Positions 23,539-35,000 of a stretch of DNA of 35,293 nucleotides are shown one piece after another. The DNA is taken from positions 1-35,293 of the forward strand of contig JAHJOG010000202.1 of assembly GCA_018820395.1 (NCBI GenBank), read 5' to 3'. The notes under the pieces are model-generated. The model was not told where the DNA came from, did no database searches, and was given only the letters and a program-made list of their open reading frames with translations. Made by a program: the position numbers and the translations under genes. The first letter of the stretch is position 1, and every line of letters starts with the position of its first letter. The stretch comes from Gammaproteobacteria bacterium (GTDB taxonomy: Bacteria > Pseudomonadota > Gammaproteobacteria > Burkholderiales > Burkholderiaceae_C).

Positions 23539-24770
23539 ACGCGCGCCATGCCGAGCAGATGCGCCATGTCCTTGAAGAAGATGCGCACATGCGCCATGGG
23601 CTTCTTGCGCTTCAGTTCCTTGTTCATGTACGACTCGAAGGTGAGCTGCTGCACGTCGCGGTCTTCGCAGATCTTGACGAAGCGCTCGCGCCGGCGATCG
23701 CTCGAATACCAGAACCACTGCATGATGCCCAGCACCCGAAAGACCGTGCCGTGCGCGCGCATGAAGCGCTTGCGCACGCGGGCAAGATGGCGCGCGTCGC
23801 CCGTGCGCAGCAGGCCATCCACGCCCTCGGCAGCCATGCGTCCGCCGGCCATCGCGTAGTAGATGCCTTCGCCCGAGGCCGGTGCGACGACACCGGCCGC
23901 GTCGCCCGCCAGCACCACGTCGCGGCCGTTGTCCCAGCGGCGCAGCGGCTTCATCGGCAGCGGCGCGCCTTCTCGGCGCAGCGTCTGGGCGCCCGCGAGC
24001 CCGGCCGCGCTGCGCAGGTCGGTCACCGCGCCGCGCAGCGAGAAGCCCTTGTCGGCCGTGCCGCTTCCGATGCTCAGCGTGTCGCCGTGCGGGAACACCC
24101 ATCCGTAGAAATCGGGTGAGAGCGTGCCCCGGTAATAGACATCGCAGCGCGAACCGTCGTAGTCGTGCGGCTTGTTCGCCGGCACGCGGACGATCTCGTG
24201 GTACGCAAAGACATAGTCGGTGTCGGGCGCGGACGGCATTGCCTGCGAAGCGACGCGCGAGCGCGCGCCGTCGGCGCCGATCACGCTGCGCGCCCGCACG
24301 CAGGCCTGCGCCCCCGCCTCGCGCCGAGCGCGCGCCCCGGGCACGTAGTGAACGATCGCCATGCCGTCCGCATCGCGCGACAGGCGCTCGAAGCTGCCGG
24401 TGCGGCGTTCGGCGCCCGCCTGGCGGGCACGCTCGCGCAACCACTCGTCGAAGGCCTCGCGATCCACCATGCCGACGAAGCCGTCGTCGATCGGGATGTC
24501 GACATGCTTGTCGCTCGGCGCCACCATCCGTGCAGACCGGGCGCGCGCAACCAGCAGTTCGTCGGGGATCTCGAAGTCCTGGATGAGCCTCGGCGGAATG
24601 GCGCCGCCGCACGGCTTGATGCGCCCCGCGCGGTCGAGCAGCAGCACCGAACGGCCGAGCAAAGCCAGGTCGTGCGCAGCCGTGGCCCCGGCGGGTCCGC
24701 CACCCACCACGACCACGTCGAACACCTCGCAGGAGGCATCGGAAGAGCAGGACGACTCTGTGGCGCTCAT
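23535..24770 (-). CDS. bchP: geranylgeranyl reductase of bacteriochlorophyll synthesis
   Basis: A 411-aa FAD enzyme that reduces the geranylgeranyl tail of bacteriochlorophyll a to phytyl. The dinucleotide-binding motif VVVGGGPAGATAAHDLA is at residues 20-36. IKPCGGAIPPRLI follows soon after, with the family's conserved Cys. DVVLAGDAAGVVAPASGEGIYYAMAGG is the second FAD contact. The ATG overlaps the bchG stop (ATGA), and its own stop overlaps tspO. Length fits BchP (about 390-415). Confidence 0.94.
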   Translation of the reverse strand: MSATESSCSSDASCEVFDVVVVGGGPAGATAAHDLALLGRSVLLLDRAGRIKPCGGAIPPRLIQDFEIPDELLVARARSARMVAPSDKHVDIPIDDGFVGMVDREAFDEWLRERARQAGAERRTGSFERLSRDADGMAIVHYVPGARARREAGAQACVRARSVIGADGARSRVASQAMPSAPDTDYVFAYHEIVRVPANKPHDYDGSRCDVYYRGTLSPDFYGWVFPHGDTLSIGSGTADKGFSLRGAVTDLRSAAGLAGAQTLRREGAPLPMKPLRRWDNGRDVVLAGDAAGVVAPASGEGIYYAMAGGRMAAEGVDGLLRTGDARHLARVRKRFMRAHGTVFRVLGIMQWFWYSSDRRRERFVKICEDRDVQQLTFESYMNKELKRKKPMAHVRIFFKDMAHLLGMARV

Positions 24771-25648
24771 GGGCCCCCCGCATTGCGCAGCGCAAAGGCG
24801 CTGACCATCATGCCGGCGACGAACACCGGCACGCCGAAGCCGCTGTACCAAACGGCACGCTCGCTCACGCTGGCCAGAAAGCGCTTCATCAAGACCCCCT
24901 GCAGCGCGATGAGCGCGACCAGTGCCAGTGCATGCACCGGCCGATCCCACGACAGAAGCAGCGCCACCACGACGACCTGCGGCAACACCATGAACCAGCA
25001 GGCCACGCGCGCTGCGCGCTGCACGCCGAGCTGCACCGGCAGCGAGCGAACGCCCATCTGGCGATCGCCTTCGACGGCCTTGAAATCGTTGAGCGTCATG
25101 ATCCCGTGCGCCCCGATGCTGTAGAGCAAGGCCAAGAGCAGCGATCTGCCACCGGGCATCTCTCCGCCGGCCATCACGGCCGCGCCGGTGACCCAGGCGA
25201 GGCCTTCATAGCAGATGCCGCAAGCCGCATTGCCCCACCAGCCGTTCTGCTTCAGGCGCGTCGGCGGCGCACTGTAGGCCCAGGCGAGCAGCAGACCGGC
25301 CACGGCGGCACCGAAGGCCCACGGCCCGAGGAAGCCGGCCCAGACCAGCGACAGCAGCGTCCAGATGATGGCCACCCGCAACCCCCAGCGCCCCGGCATG
25401 CGGCCTGAAGGAATCGGACGTTGCGGCTCGTTGATGGCATCGACATGGCGATCGAACCAGTCGTTGACGGCCTGGCTGCTCGCGCACACCAGAGGGCCGG
25501 CCAGGACGATGCCCATGAGCGCCAGCGGCCACTGCCCGTGCAGCGGCACCCCGGAAGCCGCGACGCCGCAGGCGAAAGCCCACATCGGCGGAAACCAGGT
25601 GATCGGTTTCAGGAGCTCAGCGACTGCGGAAAAAGCCGGCAATGCCAT
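24767..25648 (-). CDS. bchG: bacteriochlorophyll synthase (polyprenyltransferase)
   Basis: A 293-aa UbiA-type membrane enzyme that attaches the geranylgeranyl or phytyl tail to bacteriochlorophyllide a. The prenyl-diphosphate Asp motif is NDWFDRHVDAINEPQRPIP, with a second acidic motif LNDFKAVEGDRQMGV; about eight hydrophobic spans surround them. The ATG at 25648 was chosen: a TTG at 25684 would lie inside the PpsR-type operator and adds only 12 residues. It lies 95 bases downstream of ppsR on the same strand but has its own operator, so it probably begins its own unit bchG-bchP-tspO-orf98. Confidence 0.93.
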   Translation of the reverse strand: MALPAFSAVAELLKPITWFPPMWAFACGVAASGVPLHGQWPLALMGIVLAGPLVCASSQAVNDWFDRHVDAINEPQRPIPSGRMPGRWGLRVAIIWTLLSLVWAGFLGPWAFGAAVAGLLLAWAYSAPPTRLKQNGWWGNAACGICYEGLAWVTGAAVMAGGEMPGGRSLLLALLYSIGAHGIMTLNDFKAVEGDRQMGVRSLPVQLGVQRAARVACWFMVLPQVVVVALLLSWDRPVHALALVALIALQGVLMKRFLASVSERAVWYSGFGVPVFVAGMMVSAFALRNAGGP

Positions 25649-25678
25649 GCCGGAAGTGTGCGGCCCGGGAGTTCGGAA

Positions 25679-25696
25679 TGTCAACCTGGATTTACA
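25679..25696. promoter_or_regulatory. PpsR-type operator upstream of bchG
   Basis: On the minus strand TGTAAATCCAGGTTGACA matches TGT-N12-ACA exactly and lies 31 bases upstream of the bchG start. Its TTGACA end could also serve as a -35, though the -10 position (GCACAC) is poor. It separates ppsR from bchG and suggests that bchG-bchP-tspO is repressed by PpsR from a promoter of its own. Confidence 0.7.
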
Positions 25697-25743
25697 TCAT
25701 GGGCCGTCAATCAGCCCACACGCCGCGCATCGAAAGCGCGGCG

Positions 25744-27180
25744 CTATTCCTTGACGCTCTCGGTCGCGAGTTCGCCAAGGCCGTAGCGCCGCAGCTTGAC
25801 GTAGAGGCTCTGGCGCGAGACGCCGAGCATTTCGGCCGCTGCCGCGCGGTTGTCGCGCGTGAGGTCGAGCGCGGCCTCGATGCAGAGCTGTTCGATCAGG
25901 TCGGTGGTCTCGCCCACGATGTCCTTCATGGGCACACGTCCGACGAGTTCGGAAAGTTGGCCGGCCGAGCGCGGCAGTTCCTTGGCGGCGCGGGTGTCGC
26001 TGCCCTGGCGCCGGCTCACGTCCCGGATGGTGAAGCCGAGGTACGCCTCGTCGCCGTCGCGCGCGAGCGCCGCAGAAATTTCGACGTCGGTCACGAGACC
26101 GTGCTCACAACGCAGGCTGGTCGGAAACAGGCGCAGCGAACCGCGCTGGCGCAAGGTGGAAATGAGCACGCTCAGCTCGACTCCGGTGCGACCGATCCAG
26201 CGTCCGAGCGACTCGCCGCGCACCTGTTCCTCGTTGGCCAGTTGCACGAGTTCGATGAAGGCATCGTTGGCCGAAATGATCTGGCCGTTGACGTCGGTCA
26301 CCACCACGCAGTCGGGCGCGCCCTGGATCAGCTTGAGCATGACGGCCGCCGTCTTGGATCGGTCGGGCGCAGCCACTGCCGCCTGCACGCGCGAGAAACG
26401 GATGATCCAGAGCACGCCGTTTTCCTGCCGGAACACGGTGCCCGAAACGGCGACCTCGCCACCCCCTTCGGCGACGTGGGCGCGCGTTTCGTCGGCACGA
26501 CCCGCCGCGCGCAGCGAGGCCATCAGCGTCTGCACGGCGCCCAGGCTGCGCGCCTCGAGTCCGGTCGGGAAGACGGCTCCGACGAGCTTGCGCACGCTGT
26601 CGCCGAACAGCGCGACGGCCGCGGGATTGGCCTCGATGATCTTCTGGCTCGCGGCGTCCACGATCAGCACCGCGTCGGACACCGTCTGGAAGAGCTGCTG
26701 ATAGCGCGACTGCGCATCGCGCAATTTCCAGTGGTCGTGCAGCGCCTCCTGCTGCGCGTCGACCACGCTTTGCTGCAGCGCGGTCATGCCCCGCAGGTCG
26801 CGCGCGAACACCACGGTGCGCCCGACCGTGCGGTAGCGTGCCGCGGCCCGCAACGGCGCGACGGCGCACGACAGCGGCAGGTCGCCGGCATCGGCATGGT
26901 GCGTGAGCTGTCGCCACTGGAGCGGAGAGCCCGCTGCCGCATCGCGCAGGAGAGCTTCGGCCTTGGGCTGCGCGTCCTTGGGGAGCAGTTGCAGCCAGGG
27001 CTTGCCGATCCAGCGTTCGCAGCCGAAGTCGTCCAGGGTGTTGCTGCCGAGCGCCACGTCGCGCACCACGCCGTCGGCATCGAGCACCAGCACCAGATCG
27101 GCGGCCGCAGCCAGCAGACGGCCGACCGTGCCGGCTTCCAGCTCGTGGAGGTGCTTGGCGGGAGCCGCAAAACTCTTCAT
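25744..27180 (-). CDS. ppsR: PpsR/CrtJ, PAS-domain repressor of photosynthesis genes
   Basis: A 478-aa oxygen- and light-responsive repressor. An N-terminal region is followed by PAS domains, roughly 28-130 (LVLVLDADGVVRDV), 160-255 (AVLIVDAASQKIIEANPAAVALF) and 285-395 (CVVVTDVNGQIISANDAF), with a Gln-rich helix about 140-155 between. The C-terminal Fis-type helix-turn-helix is DNRAAAAEMLGVSRQSLYVKLRRYGL. Cys433 just before it (EQLCIEAALDL) matches the redox-active Cys in the helix-turn-helix region of CrtJ and PpsR. The ATG at 27180 gives the normal length; the open frame beyond it overlaps aerR. PpsR binds paired TGT-N12-ACA sites, three of which occur here. No such site lies directly before ppsR itself. 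Confidence 0.94.
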   Translation of the reverse strand: MKSFAAPAKHLHELEAGTVGRLLAAAADLVLVLDADGVVRDVALGSNTLDDFGCERWIGKPWLQLLPKDAQPKAEALLRDAAAGSPLQWRQLTHHADAGDLPLSCAVAPLRAAARYRTVGRTVVFARDLRGMTALQQSVVDAQQEALHDHWKLRDAQSRYQQLFQTVSDAVLIVDAASQKIIEANPAAVALFGDSVRKLVGAVFPTGLEARSLGAVQTLMASLRAAGRADETRAHVAEGGGEVAVSGTVFRQENGVLWIIRFSRVQAAVAAPDRSKTAAVMLKLIQGAPDCVVVTDVNGQIISANDAFIELVQLANEEQVRGESLGRWIGRTGVELSVLISTLRQRGSLRLFPTSLRCEHGLVTDVEISAALARDGDEAYLGFTIRDVSRRQGSDTRAAKELPRSAGQLSELVGRVPMKDIVGETTDLIEQLCIEAALDLTRDNRAAAAEMLGVSRQSLYVKLRRYGLGELATESVKE

Positions 27181-27242
27181 GGCAGCCGGGCGGGTCTCGC
27201 GGTTGGGATCAATGACGGCTTTCTGGTCTGGGCGGTTCGGTC

Positions 27243-28157
27243 TCAGCGCGGGGGATGCTTGTAGGCGATCAGGCGCTCGGCCTGGGAAGGGGCCAGCTTG
27301 CCATCGAGGCCAGCGGCATCCGCGCCGACGAACTTTACACGGTCCGGATGCCCAGCAAAGATCGGGCCACCCACGAGCACCAGGATGTCCTTGTTGCGCG
27401 ACTCGGCCCGCACGTCCACGATGCATGCGCGCAGCTTGTCCAGCCGCGTCGAGATGCCGACGGACAGCCCGAGCACGTCGAACCAGCCTCCCTTGACCGA
27501 ATCGACCGCCGTGCATTCGAGCACCCCGCTGCCGCAGTCGACTTCCCAGCCGGCATGGTGAAAGAACTCGGCCACCATCGACAGGCCGAAGGTCTGCTGC
27601 TCGCCGCACGCAGGCATGAGCAGCACGCGGCGCGCGTTGCTGCGCGCTTCGCCTTCGGTGCCCATGGCCGGGCTCAGTTCGTGCAAGAGCCGCTGCAGGC
27701 GCGCCAGGCCGAGCGTGACCTGCGTGAAATCGCACAGGTCTTGCGTCCAGAGGTAGTTGAGGTGGCGCGCGGCCGGCGCCAGCAGGTCGAGGTAGACCGT
27801 CTCGACCGACATGCCGCGCTGGTGCAGCACTTCGACGAAGGCCTGCGAAGGAACGTGTTCGCGCGCCAGAACCAGTTGGACGAAGTCTTCGACGTCCTGC
27901 GCCGTGGGCGATCCGCGGCCGCTGGGCGGCGCGGGAGACTCGGTGGGCAGTGCGCGATGCACGTCGACGAGGCGCGGAATGATGTCGACTTCGAGCGTGC
28001 GCGTGAGGCGGAACTGGCGGTCTGCAGCGGCGCGGCGGTCTTCGACGGCCCATCCTGGCGGGCGCAGCGGCGTCGGCCTCTCCGCCGGCCACGGCGAAGG
28101 CGTGCTCTGCCCCCCTGAATCGTTGGAATCCACCACCTCGCGTGCCGGTTGGGGCAT
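27243..28157 (-). CDS. ppaA: AerR/PpaA, B12-binding antirepressor
   Basis: A 304-aa regulator of the AerR/PpaA family, which binds cobalamin and counteracts PpsR/CrtJ. Residues from about 45 form a helical region (FRLTRTLEVDIIPRLVDVHRAL), then a B12-binding-like alpha/beta domain (VLLMPACGEQQTFGLSMVAEFFHHAGWEVD, LGLSVGIS, ILVLVGGPIF) without the classical DxHxxG. The ATG at 28157 was chosen because GAGGAG lies exactly seven bases before it. The frame remains open to an ATG at 28454, which would add 99 residues. Rhodobacter capsulatus AerR is known in long and short forms, so both starts may be used. It precedes ppsR by 62 bases and is probably co-transcribed with it. Confidence 0.87.
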   Translation of the reverse strand: MPQPAREVVDSNDSGGQSTPSPWPAERPTPLRPPGWAVEDRRAAADRQFRLTRTLEVDIIPRLVDVHRALPTESPAPPSGRGSPTAQDVEDFVQLVLAREHVPSQAFVEVLHQRGMSVETVYLDLLAPAARHLNYLWTQDLCDFTQVTLGLARLQRLLHELSPAMGTEGEARSNARRVLLMPACGEQQTFGLSMVAEFFHHAGWEVDCGSGVLECTAVDSVKGGWFDVLGLSVGISTRLDKLRACIVDVRAESRNKDILVLVGGPIFAGHPDRVKFVGADAAGLDGKLAPSQAERLIAYKHPPR

Positions 28158-28468
28158 GTTGTGTCTCCTCATGGGGCTGGCTCTCTCGCCCTTCGCGAGT
28201 GCCCTGTTTTTAGACGGCTGCTCCGGAGTGCCGCGCAACGAACGCGGCGACGAATCATGACTCACCTGATGCGCGATGTCGACCCATTGTTCGGCTTCGC
28301 CGAGATCCAGGGGCTGGCGGCGGCCGGCGCTGTCCTTGCCGCCGAGGAGCGGCCAGACATTGCTCTTCGGCGCCTCCTCCGGAAGCGGTTCGCCGGCCCG
28401 CGCGCCGGCATGCGGATCGTCGGGATGTTGCATGGATGACATCTCTCTCGGCATACATGGTCGGCGGA

Positions 28469-28497
28469 ATGATCCACTTCCGAAACCCGACTGTCAA
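28469..28497 (-). promoter_or_regulatory. candidate aerR promoter
   Basis: On the minus strand TTGACA (28497-28492), 17 bases, then GATCAT (28474-28469) make a sigma-70-like promoter directed at aerR. The -35 is the outer arm of PpsR-type site 1. The predicted start near 28462 leaves only about eight bases before the long-form ATG at 28454, but about 300 before the strongly marked short-form ATG. Confidence 0.4.
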
Positions 28498-28525
28498 TTT
28501 TAATTTACGTCTAATTTGATTGACA
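28492..28525. promoter_or_regulatory. overlapping pair of PpsR-type operators, aerR/bchF
   Basis: Site 1, TGTCAATTTTAATTTACG (28492-28509), and site 2, CGTCTAATTTGATTGACA (28508-28525), each have one perfect arm and one arm with a single mismatch to TGT-N12-ACA. They share the central CG, and the outer arms TGTCAAT and ATTGACA are mirror images. Both outer arms double as TTGACA -35 hexamers of opposite promoters. PpsR binding here would shut both aerR and bchFNBH. Confidence 0.65.
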
Positions 28526-28548
28526 CTTTGCCGGCCGCCGTCTAGATT
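28520..28548 (+). promoter_or_regulatory. candidate bchF promoter
   Basis: TTGACA (28520-28525), 17 bases, then TAGATT (28543-28548) form a strong sigma-70-like promoter. The start would fall near 28555, which is the A of the bchF ATG, so the mRNA may have almost no leader. The -35 overlaps PpsR-type site 2. Confidence 0.55.
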
Positions 28549-28550
28549 GA

Positions 28551-30398
<1,848 letters not shown>

Positions 30399-30416
30399 GA
30401 AAAGCCCGGGTCCATC

Positions 30417-32006
30417 ATGCAACTCACCCTCTGGACCTACGAAGGCCCCCCGCACGTCGGCGCGATGCGGATCGCCACGGCGATGAAGGACGTGCACTAC
30501 GTGCTGCACGCGCCGCAGGGCGACACCTACGCGGACCTGCTCTTCACCATGATCGAGCGCCTGCCCCGGCGCCCGCCGGTCACCTACACCACCTTCCAGG
30601 CGCGCGATCTGGGCGGCGACACGGCCGAGCTGTTCCAGAGCGCGGCGCGCGAGGCCTTCGAGCGCTTCCGTCCCCAGGCCATGCTGGTCGGCGCGTCGTG
30701 CACGGCAGAGCTGATCCAGGACGATCCGGGCGGCCTGGCCCTTGCGCTCGACCTGCCGATTCCGGTTGTCGCGCTCGAACTCCCGTCCTACCAGCGCAAG
30801 GAAAACTGGGGCGCTGCCGAAACCTTCTACCAGCTGGTCCGCAGGATGGCGGGCGCGTCGGCGCCGCCGCCCGGAACGCCGCGCCCGGTGCGCCCTGCCG
30901 GGCAGCGGCCCAGCTGCAACATCCTCGGCCCGACTGCGCTCGGGTTCCGCCATCGCGACGACGTGGCGGAAATCACCCGACTCCTGGAAAGCCTGGGCAT
31001 CGAGGTGCGCGTGGTCGCACCGCTCGGCGCCACGCCGGACGATCTGTCCCGCCTCGGCGAGGCCGACTTCAACGTGGTGCTCTATCCAGAGATCGCCTCC
31101 ATCGCGGCGGCATGGCTGCAGCGCCAGTTCGGCCAGCCGTCGACGAAGACCATCCCCATCGGCGCCGGCGCCACCCGCGAATTCGTGGCCGAAGTCGCCG
31201 CGCTCGCCGGCATCGACGATGCCTCGGCGCTGGCCGCCGACGCGACATCGCGCTCGCTCTGGTATTCGCGCTCGGTCGATGCGACCTACCTCACGGGCAA
31301 GCGCGTCTTCATCTTCGGCGACGCGACGCATGCCGTGGCCGCTGCGCGAGTGGCGTCGCGCGAGCTGGGCTTCACCGTGGTCGGGCTGGGCACGTACAGC
31401 CGCGAATTCGCACGCGATCTGCGCGAGGCCGCGGCACTCTATGGCGTCGAGCCCCTTATCAGCGACGACTATCTCGAGATCGAGGCCCGCATCGCCGAAG
31501 CACAGCCCGAACTCGTGCTCGGCACGCAGATGGAACGCCACATCGCCAAGCGGCTCGGCATCCCGTGCGCGGTCATCTCGGCGCCGGTGCATGTGCAGGA
31601 CTACCCGGCGCGCTATTCACCACAGATGGGCTTCGAAGGCGCCAACGTGCTGTTCGACACCTGGGTGCATCCGCTGATGATGGGGCTGGAGGAACACCTG
31701 ATCGGCATGTTCCGCGGCGACTTCGAGTTTCATGAAGACGCCGCCCCCTCCCATCTGGGCGGCGCCCGTGCACAACCAGCCCAGCCCGTCGCAGCGGTCG
31801 TCGAGGCCGGCGGCGACAGGTCCGATGCAAGCGGCCCGGTCAAACCGGCTTCATGGGCATCGGAAGCCGAAAAGGAGCTGCACAAGATCCCGTTCTTCGT
31901 GCGCGGCAAGGCCCGCCGCAACACAGAGCGCTTCGCGCTGCAGCGCGGCGTGTCGGTGATCACCCTCGAGACTCTCTATGACGCCAAAGCACACTTCAGC
32001 CAGTGA
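30417..32006 (+). CDS. bchB: light-independent protochlorophyllide reductase subunit B
   Basis: A 529-aa partner of BchN. Asp36 in [10 protein letters not shown] is the unusual aspartate ligand of the [4Fe-4S] cluster. Cys95 ([10 protein letters not shown]) lies in the region near the substrate pocket. A variable Ala/Pro/Gly-rich linker runs from about 440 to 477. The C-terminal small domain ([23 protein letters not shown]) is the family's PCP-reductase-like tail. It starts 18 bases after bchN. The last 29 bases overlap the start of bchH in another frame, so the two are tightly coupled. Confidence 0.94.
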   Translation: MQLTLWTYEGPPHVGAMRIATAMKDVHYVLHAPQGDTYADLLFTMIERLPRRPPVTYTTFQARDLGGDTAELFQSAAREAFERFRPQAMLVGASCTAELIQDDPGGLALALDLPIPVVALELPSYQRKENWGAAETFYQLVRRMAGASAPPPGTPRPVRPAGQRPSCNILGPTALGFRHRDDVAEITRLLESLGIEVRVVAPLGATPDDLSRLGEADFNVVLYPEIASIAAAWLQRQFGQPSTKTIPIGAGATREFVAEVAALAGIDDASALAADATSRSLWYSRSVDATYLTGKRVFIFGDATHAVAAARVASRELGFTVVGLGTYSREFARDLREAAALYGVEPLISDDYLEIEARIAEAQPELVLGTQMERHIAKRLGIPCAVISAPVHVQDYPARYSPQMGFEGANVLFDTWVHPLMMGLEEHLIGMFRGDFEFHEDAAPSHLGGARAQPAQPVAAVVEAGGDRSDASGPVKPASWASEAEKELHKIPFFVRGKARRNTERFALQRGVSVITLETLYDAKAHFSQ

Positions 32007-35000
32007 GCCGCACACGCCCGGCGTGCGCGTGGTCTTCGTCACCATGGACGGCCACCTGAGCGACGCCGCGGCGCGCGCCCAGCGCACCCTGGCCCGGAAG
32101 ATGCCCGGCCTCGAGCTGCACATGCACGCCGCTGCCGAATGGGGCGACGACCCCGCGGCGCTCGCGCGCTGCCAGGCCGACATCGCCCGGGGCGACATCG
32201 TCATCGCCACCATGCTGTTCATGGAAGACCACTTCCTGCCCGTGCTGCCGGCCCTGGCGGCGCGCCGCGACCACTGCGACGCGATGGTGTGCGCCATGTC
32301 CGCCGGCGAAGTGACGCGGCTGACGCGCATGGGCCGCTTCGACATGTCTGCCACGCCCAGCGGGCCGATGGCGCTTCTGCAGCGGCTGCGCGGCAAGCCC
32401 GCCGCCGACGCCGACCCGGCCAGCCGCACCACGGCGGGCGCCCGGCAGATGCGCACGCTGCGGCGCCTGCCCAAGATCCTGCGCTTCATCCCGGGGACCG
32501 CGCAGGACCTGCGGGCCTATTTCCTCGCGCTGCAGTACTGGCTCGCGGGCTCCGAAGAGAACATCGCCCACCTGGTTTCGTTCCTGGTCGATCGCTACGC
32601 CGACGGCCCGCGCCGCGCCCTGCGGGGCCGGGCTGCGCCGCCGGAGCCGGTGGTCTATCCGGAGGTCGGCGTTTACCACCCGCGCATCCGGCGCCGCATG
32701 GCCGACGACGTCGCTGCGCTCCCGCGCGTGGCGCTGAGCGGTCAGCGCGGCACGGTCGGGCTGCTGCTGATGCGTTCCTACCTGCTGGCCGGCAACACCG
32801 ACCATTACGACGGCGTGATCACCGCCATCGAGGCACGCGGCCTGCGCGTGGTGCCGGCCTTCGCCACCGGCCTCGACGCGCGCCCCGCCATCGAGGCCTT
32901 CTTCCTGCGCGACGGGCGCAGCACCATCGACGCGCTGGTCTCGCTCACCGGCTTCTCGCTCGTCGGCGGCCCCGCCTACAACGACTCGAAGGCGGCCGAA
33001 GACATGCTGGCCCGGCTCGACGTGCCCTACATCTCGGTCACGCCGGTCGAGTTCCAGACGCTCGACCAGTGGGGCGGCTCGCAGCGCGGCCTGCTGCCGG
33101 TCGAGGCCACGATGATGGTCGCCATTCCCGAACTCGACGGCGCCACCGGCCCCATGGTCTTCGGCGGGCGCGGCAATTCCGGCGAGATCGCCTGCACCGG
33201 CTGCTCGCATGCCTGCACCTTCCAGCACAGCGCCGGCTCGCACGACATGCACACCTGCATCGAGCGCGCCGACATGCTCGCCGCGCGCGTCGGCCGCCTG
33301 GTGGACCTGCGCCGCTCCGAGCGCGCCGAGCGGAAGATCGCGGCCGTCGTCTTCAACTTTCCACCGAACGCCGGCAACACCGGCACCGCGGCCTTCCTCG
33401 CCGTGTTCGAGTCGCTCTTCAACACCATGAAGGCGATGCGCGAGGCCGGCTATTCGGTCGACCTGCCGGCCGATGCCGACGCGCTGCGCGAACGCGTGAT
33501 CCACGGCAACGCGGCCTTGCACGGTGCCATGGCGAACGTGCATGCGCGCATCTCGGCCGACGATCACGTGCGGCGCGAGAAGCACCTGGCCGAGATCGAA
33601 GCGCAATGGGGCCCGGCGCCCGGCCGCCAGCAAAGCGATGGCAGCAGCCTCTTCGTTTTGGGCGAACGCTTCGGCAATCTCTTCGTCGGCATCCAGCCGG
33701 CCTTCGGCTACGAAGGCGATCCGATGCGCTTGCTGTTCGAACACGGCTTCGCGCCGACGCATGCCTTCTCGGCCTTCTACCGCTGGCTGCGCGAAGACTT
33801 CGGCGCGCACGCGGTGCTGCACTTCGGCACGCACGGCGCGCTCGAATTCATGCCGGGCAAGCAGGCCGGCATGAGCGCGCGATGCTGGCCGGACCGCTTG
33901 ATCGGCGACCTGCCCAACCTCTATCTCTACGCGTCGAACAATCCGTCCGAAGGCACTGTGGCGAAGCGGCGCGCAGCGGCCACGCTGATCAGCTACCTCA
34001 CGCCGCCGGTCGCGCAGGCCGGTCTCTACAAGGGCCTGGTCGATCTGAAGGAAGCCATCGAGCGCTACCGCCGGCTCGAACCCGACGCCATCGCCGAGCG
34101 CGATGAACTCGAAGCGATGATCCAGGCAGAGGCCGCAGCGCTCGACCTCGCCGAGGCGCAGCCGGCCTGGGCGGCCGACGGTCCTGCCCGCATCGCGTCG
34201 CTCGGGCAGGCGGTGCTCGAACTCGAATACACGCTGATCCCCTACGGCCTGCACGTGGTGGGCAACGCGCCCAGCGCTCCCGAACGGGTCGACCTGCTGC
34301 TCGCGCATGCCGAAGCCTCGCACGGCCGGCGCCCGGCGCCCGCCCTGGTGGCGGCGATCGTCAATGGAAAGACGCCCGAGGAGGCGCTGTCGACTTGCGG
34401 CTCGCCCGACGATCGGAACGACGCCGAACTGGTCGCGCTGATGCACGAACTCGCGAAGACGGATGCCTTGCTCGCGCAGGACCACGAGCTGCAAGGCATC
34501 CTGCACGCACTCGACGGGCGATTCCTGCGGCCCGCGCCCGGCGGCGATCTGCTGCGCACGCCGGCCATCCTGCCGACCGGACGCAACCTGCACGGCTTCG
34601 ACCCCTTCCGCATTCCGAGCGCCTATGCGGTCAAGGACGGCGCCCGCCAGGCCGAGCGCCTGCTCGAACGCCACCAGGCCGACGGCCATGCGTTTCCGGA
34701 ATCCATCGCGCTGGTGCTCTGGGGCACCGACAACCTCAAGAGCGAAGGCGGACCGATCGCGCAGGCGCTCGCACTCATCGGCGCACGGCCGCGCTTCGAC
34801 GGCTACGGTCGGCTGGCCGGCGCCGAACTGGTGAGCCTCGAAGCACTGGGGCGTCCGCGCGTCGACGTGGTGATCACGCTCTCGGGCATCTTCCGCGACC
34901 TGCTGCCGCTGCAGATCAAGCTCTTGGCCGAAGCCGCATTGTTGGCGGCCAGCGCGGACGAGCCGGTATCGCAGAACTTCATCCGCAAGCACGCCCTGGC

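Noticed and set aside
25648..25684. TTG at 25684 as the bchG start
   Set aside because: It would put the start inside the PpsR-type operator and promoter region and adds 12 residues with no family match.
25720..25740. Second PpsR half-site near GTGTGGGCTGATTGAC upstream of bchG
   Set aside because: No ACA falls at the required 12-base spacing; only one exact site could be placed in this gap.
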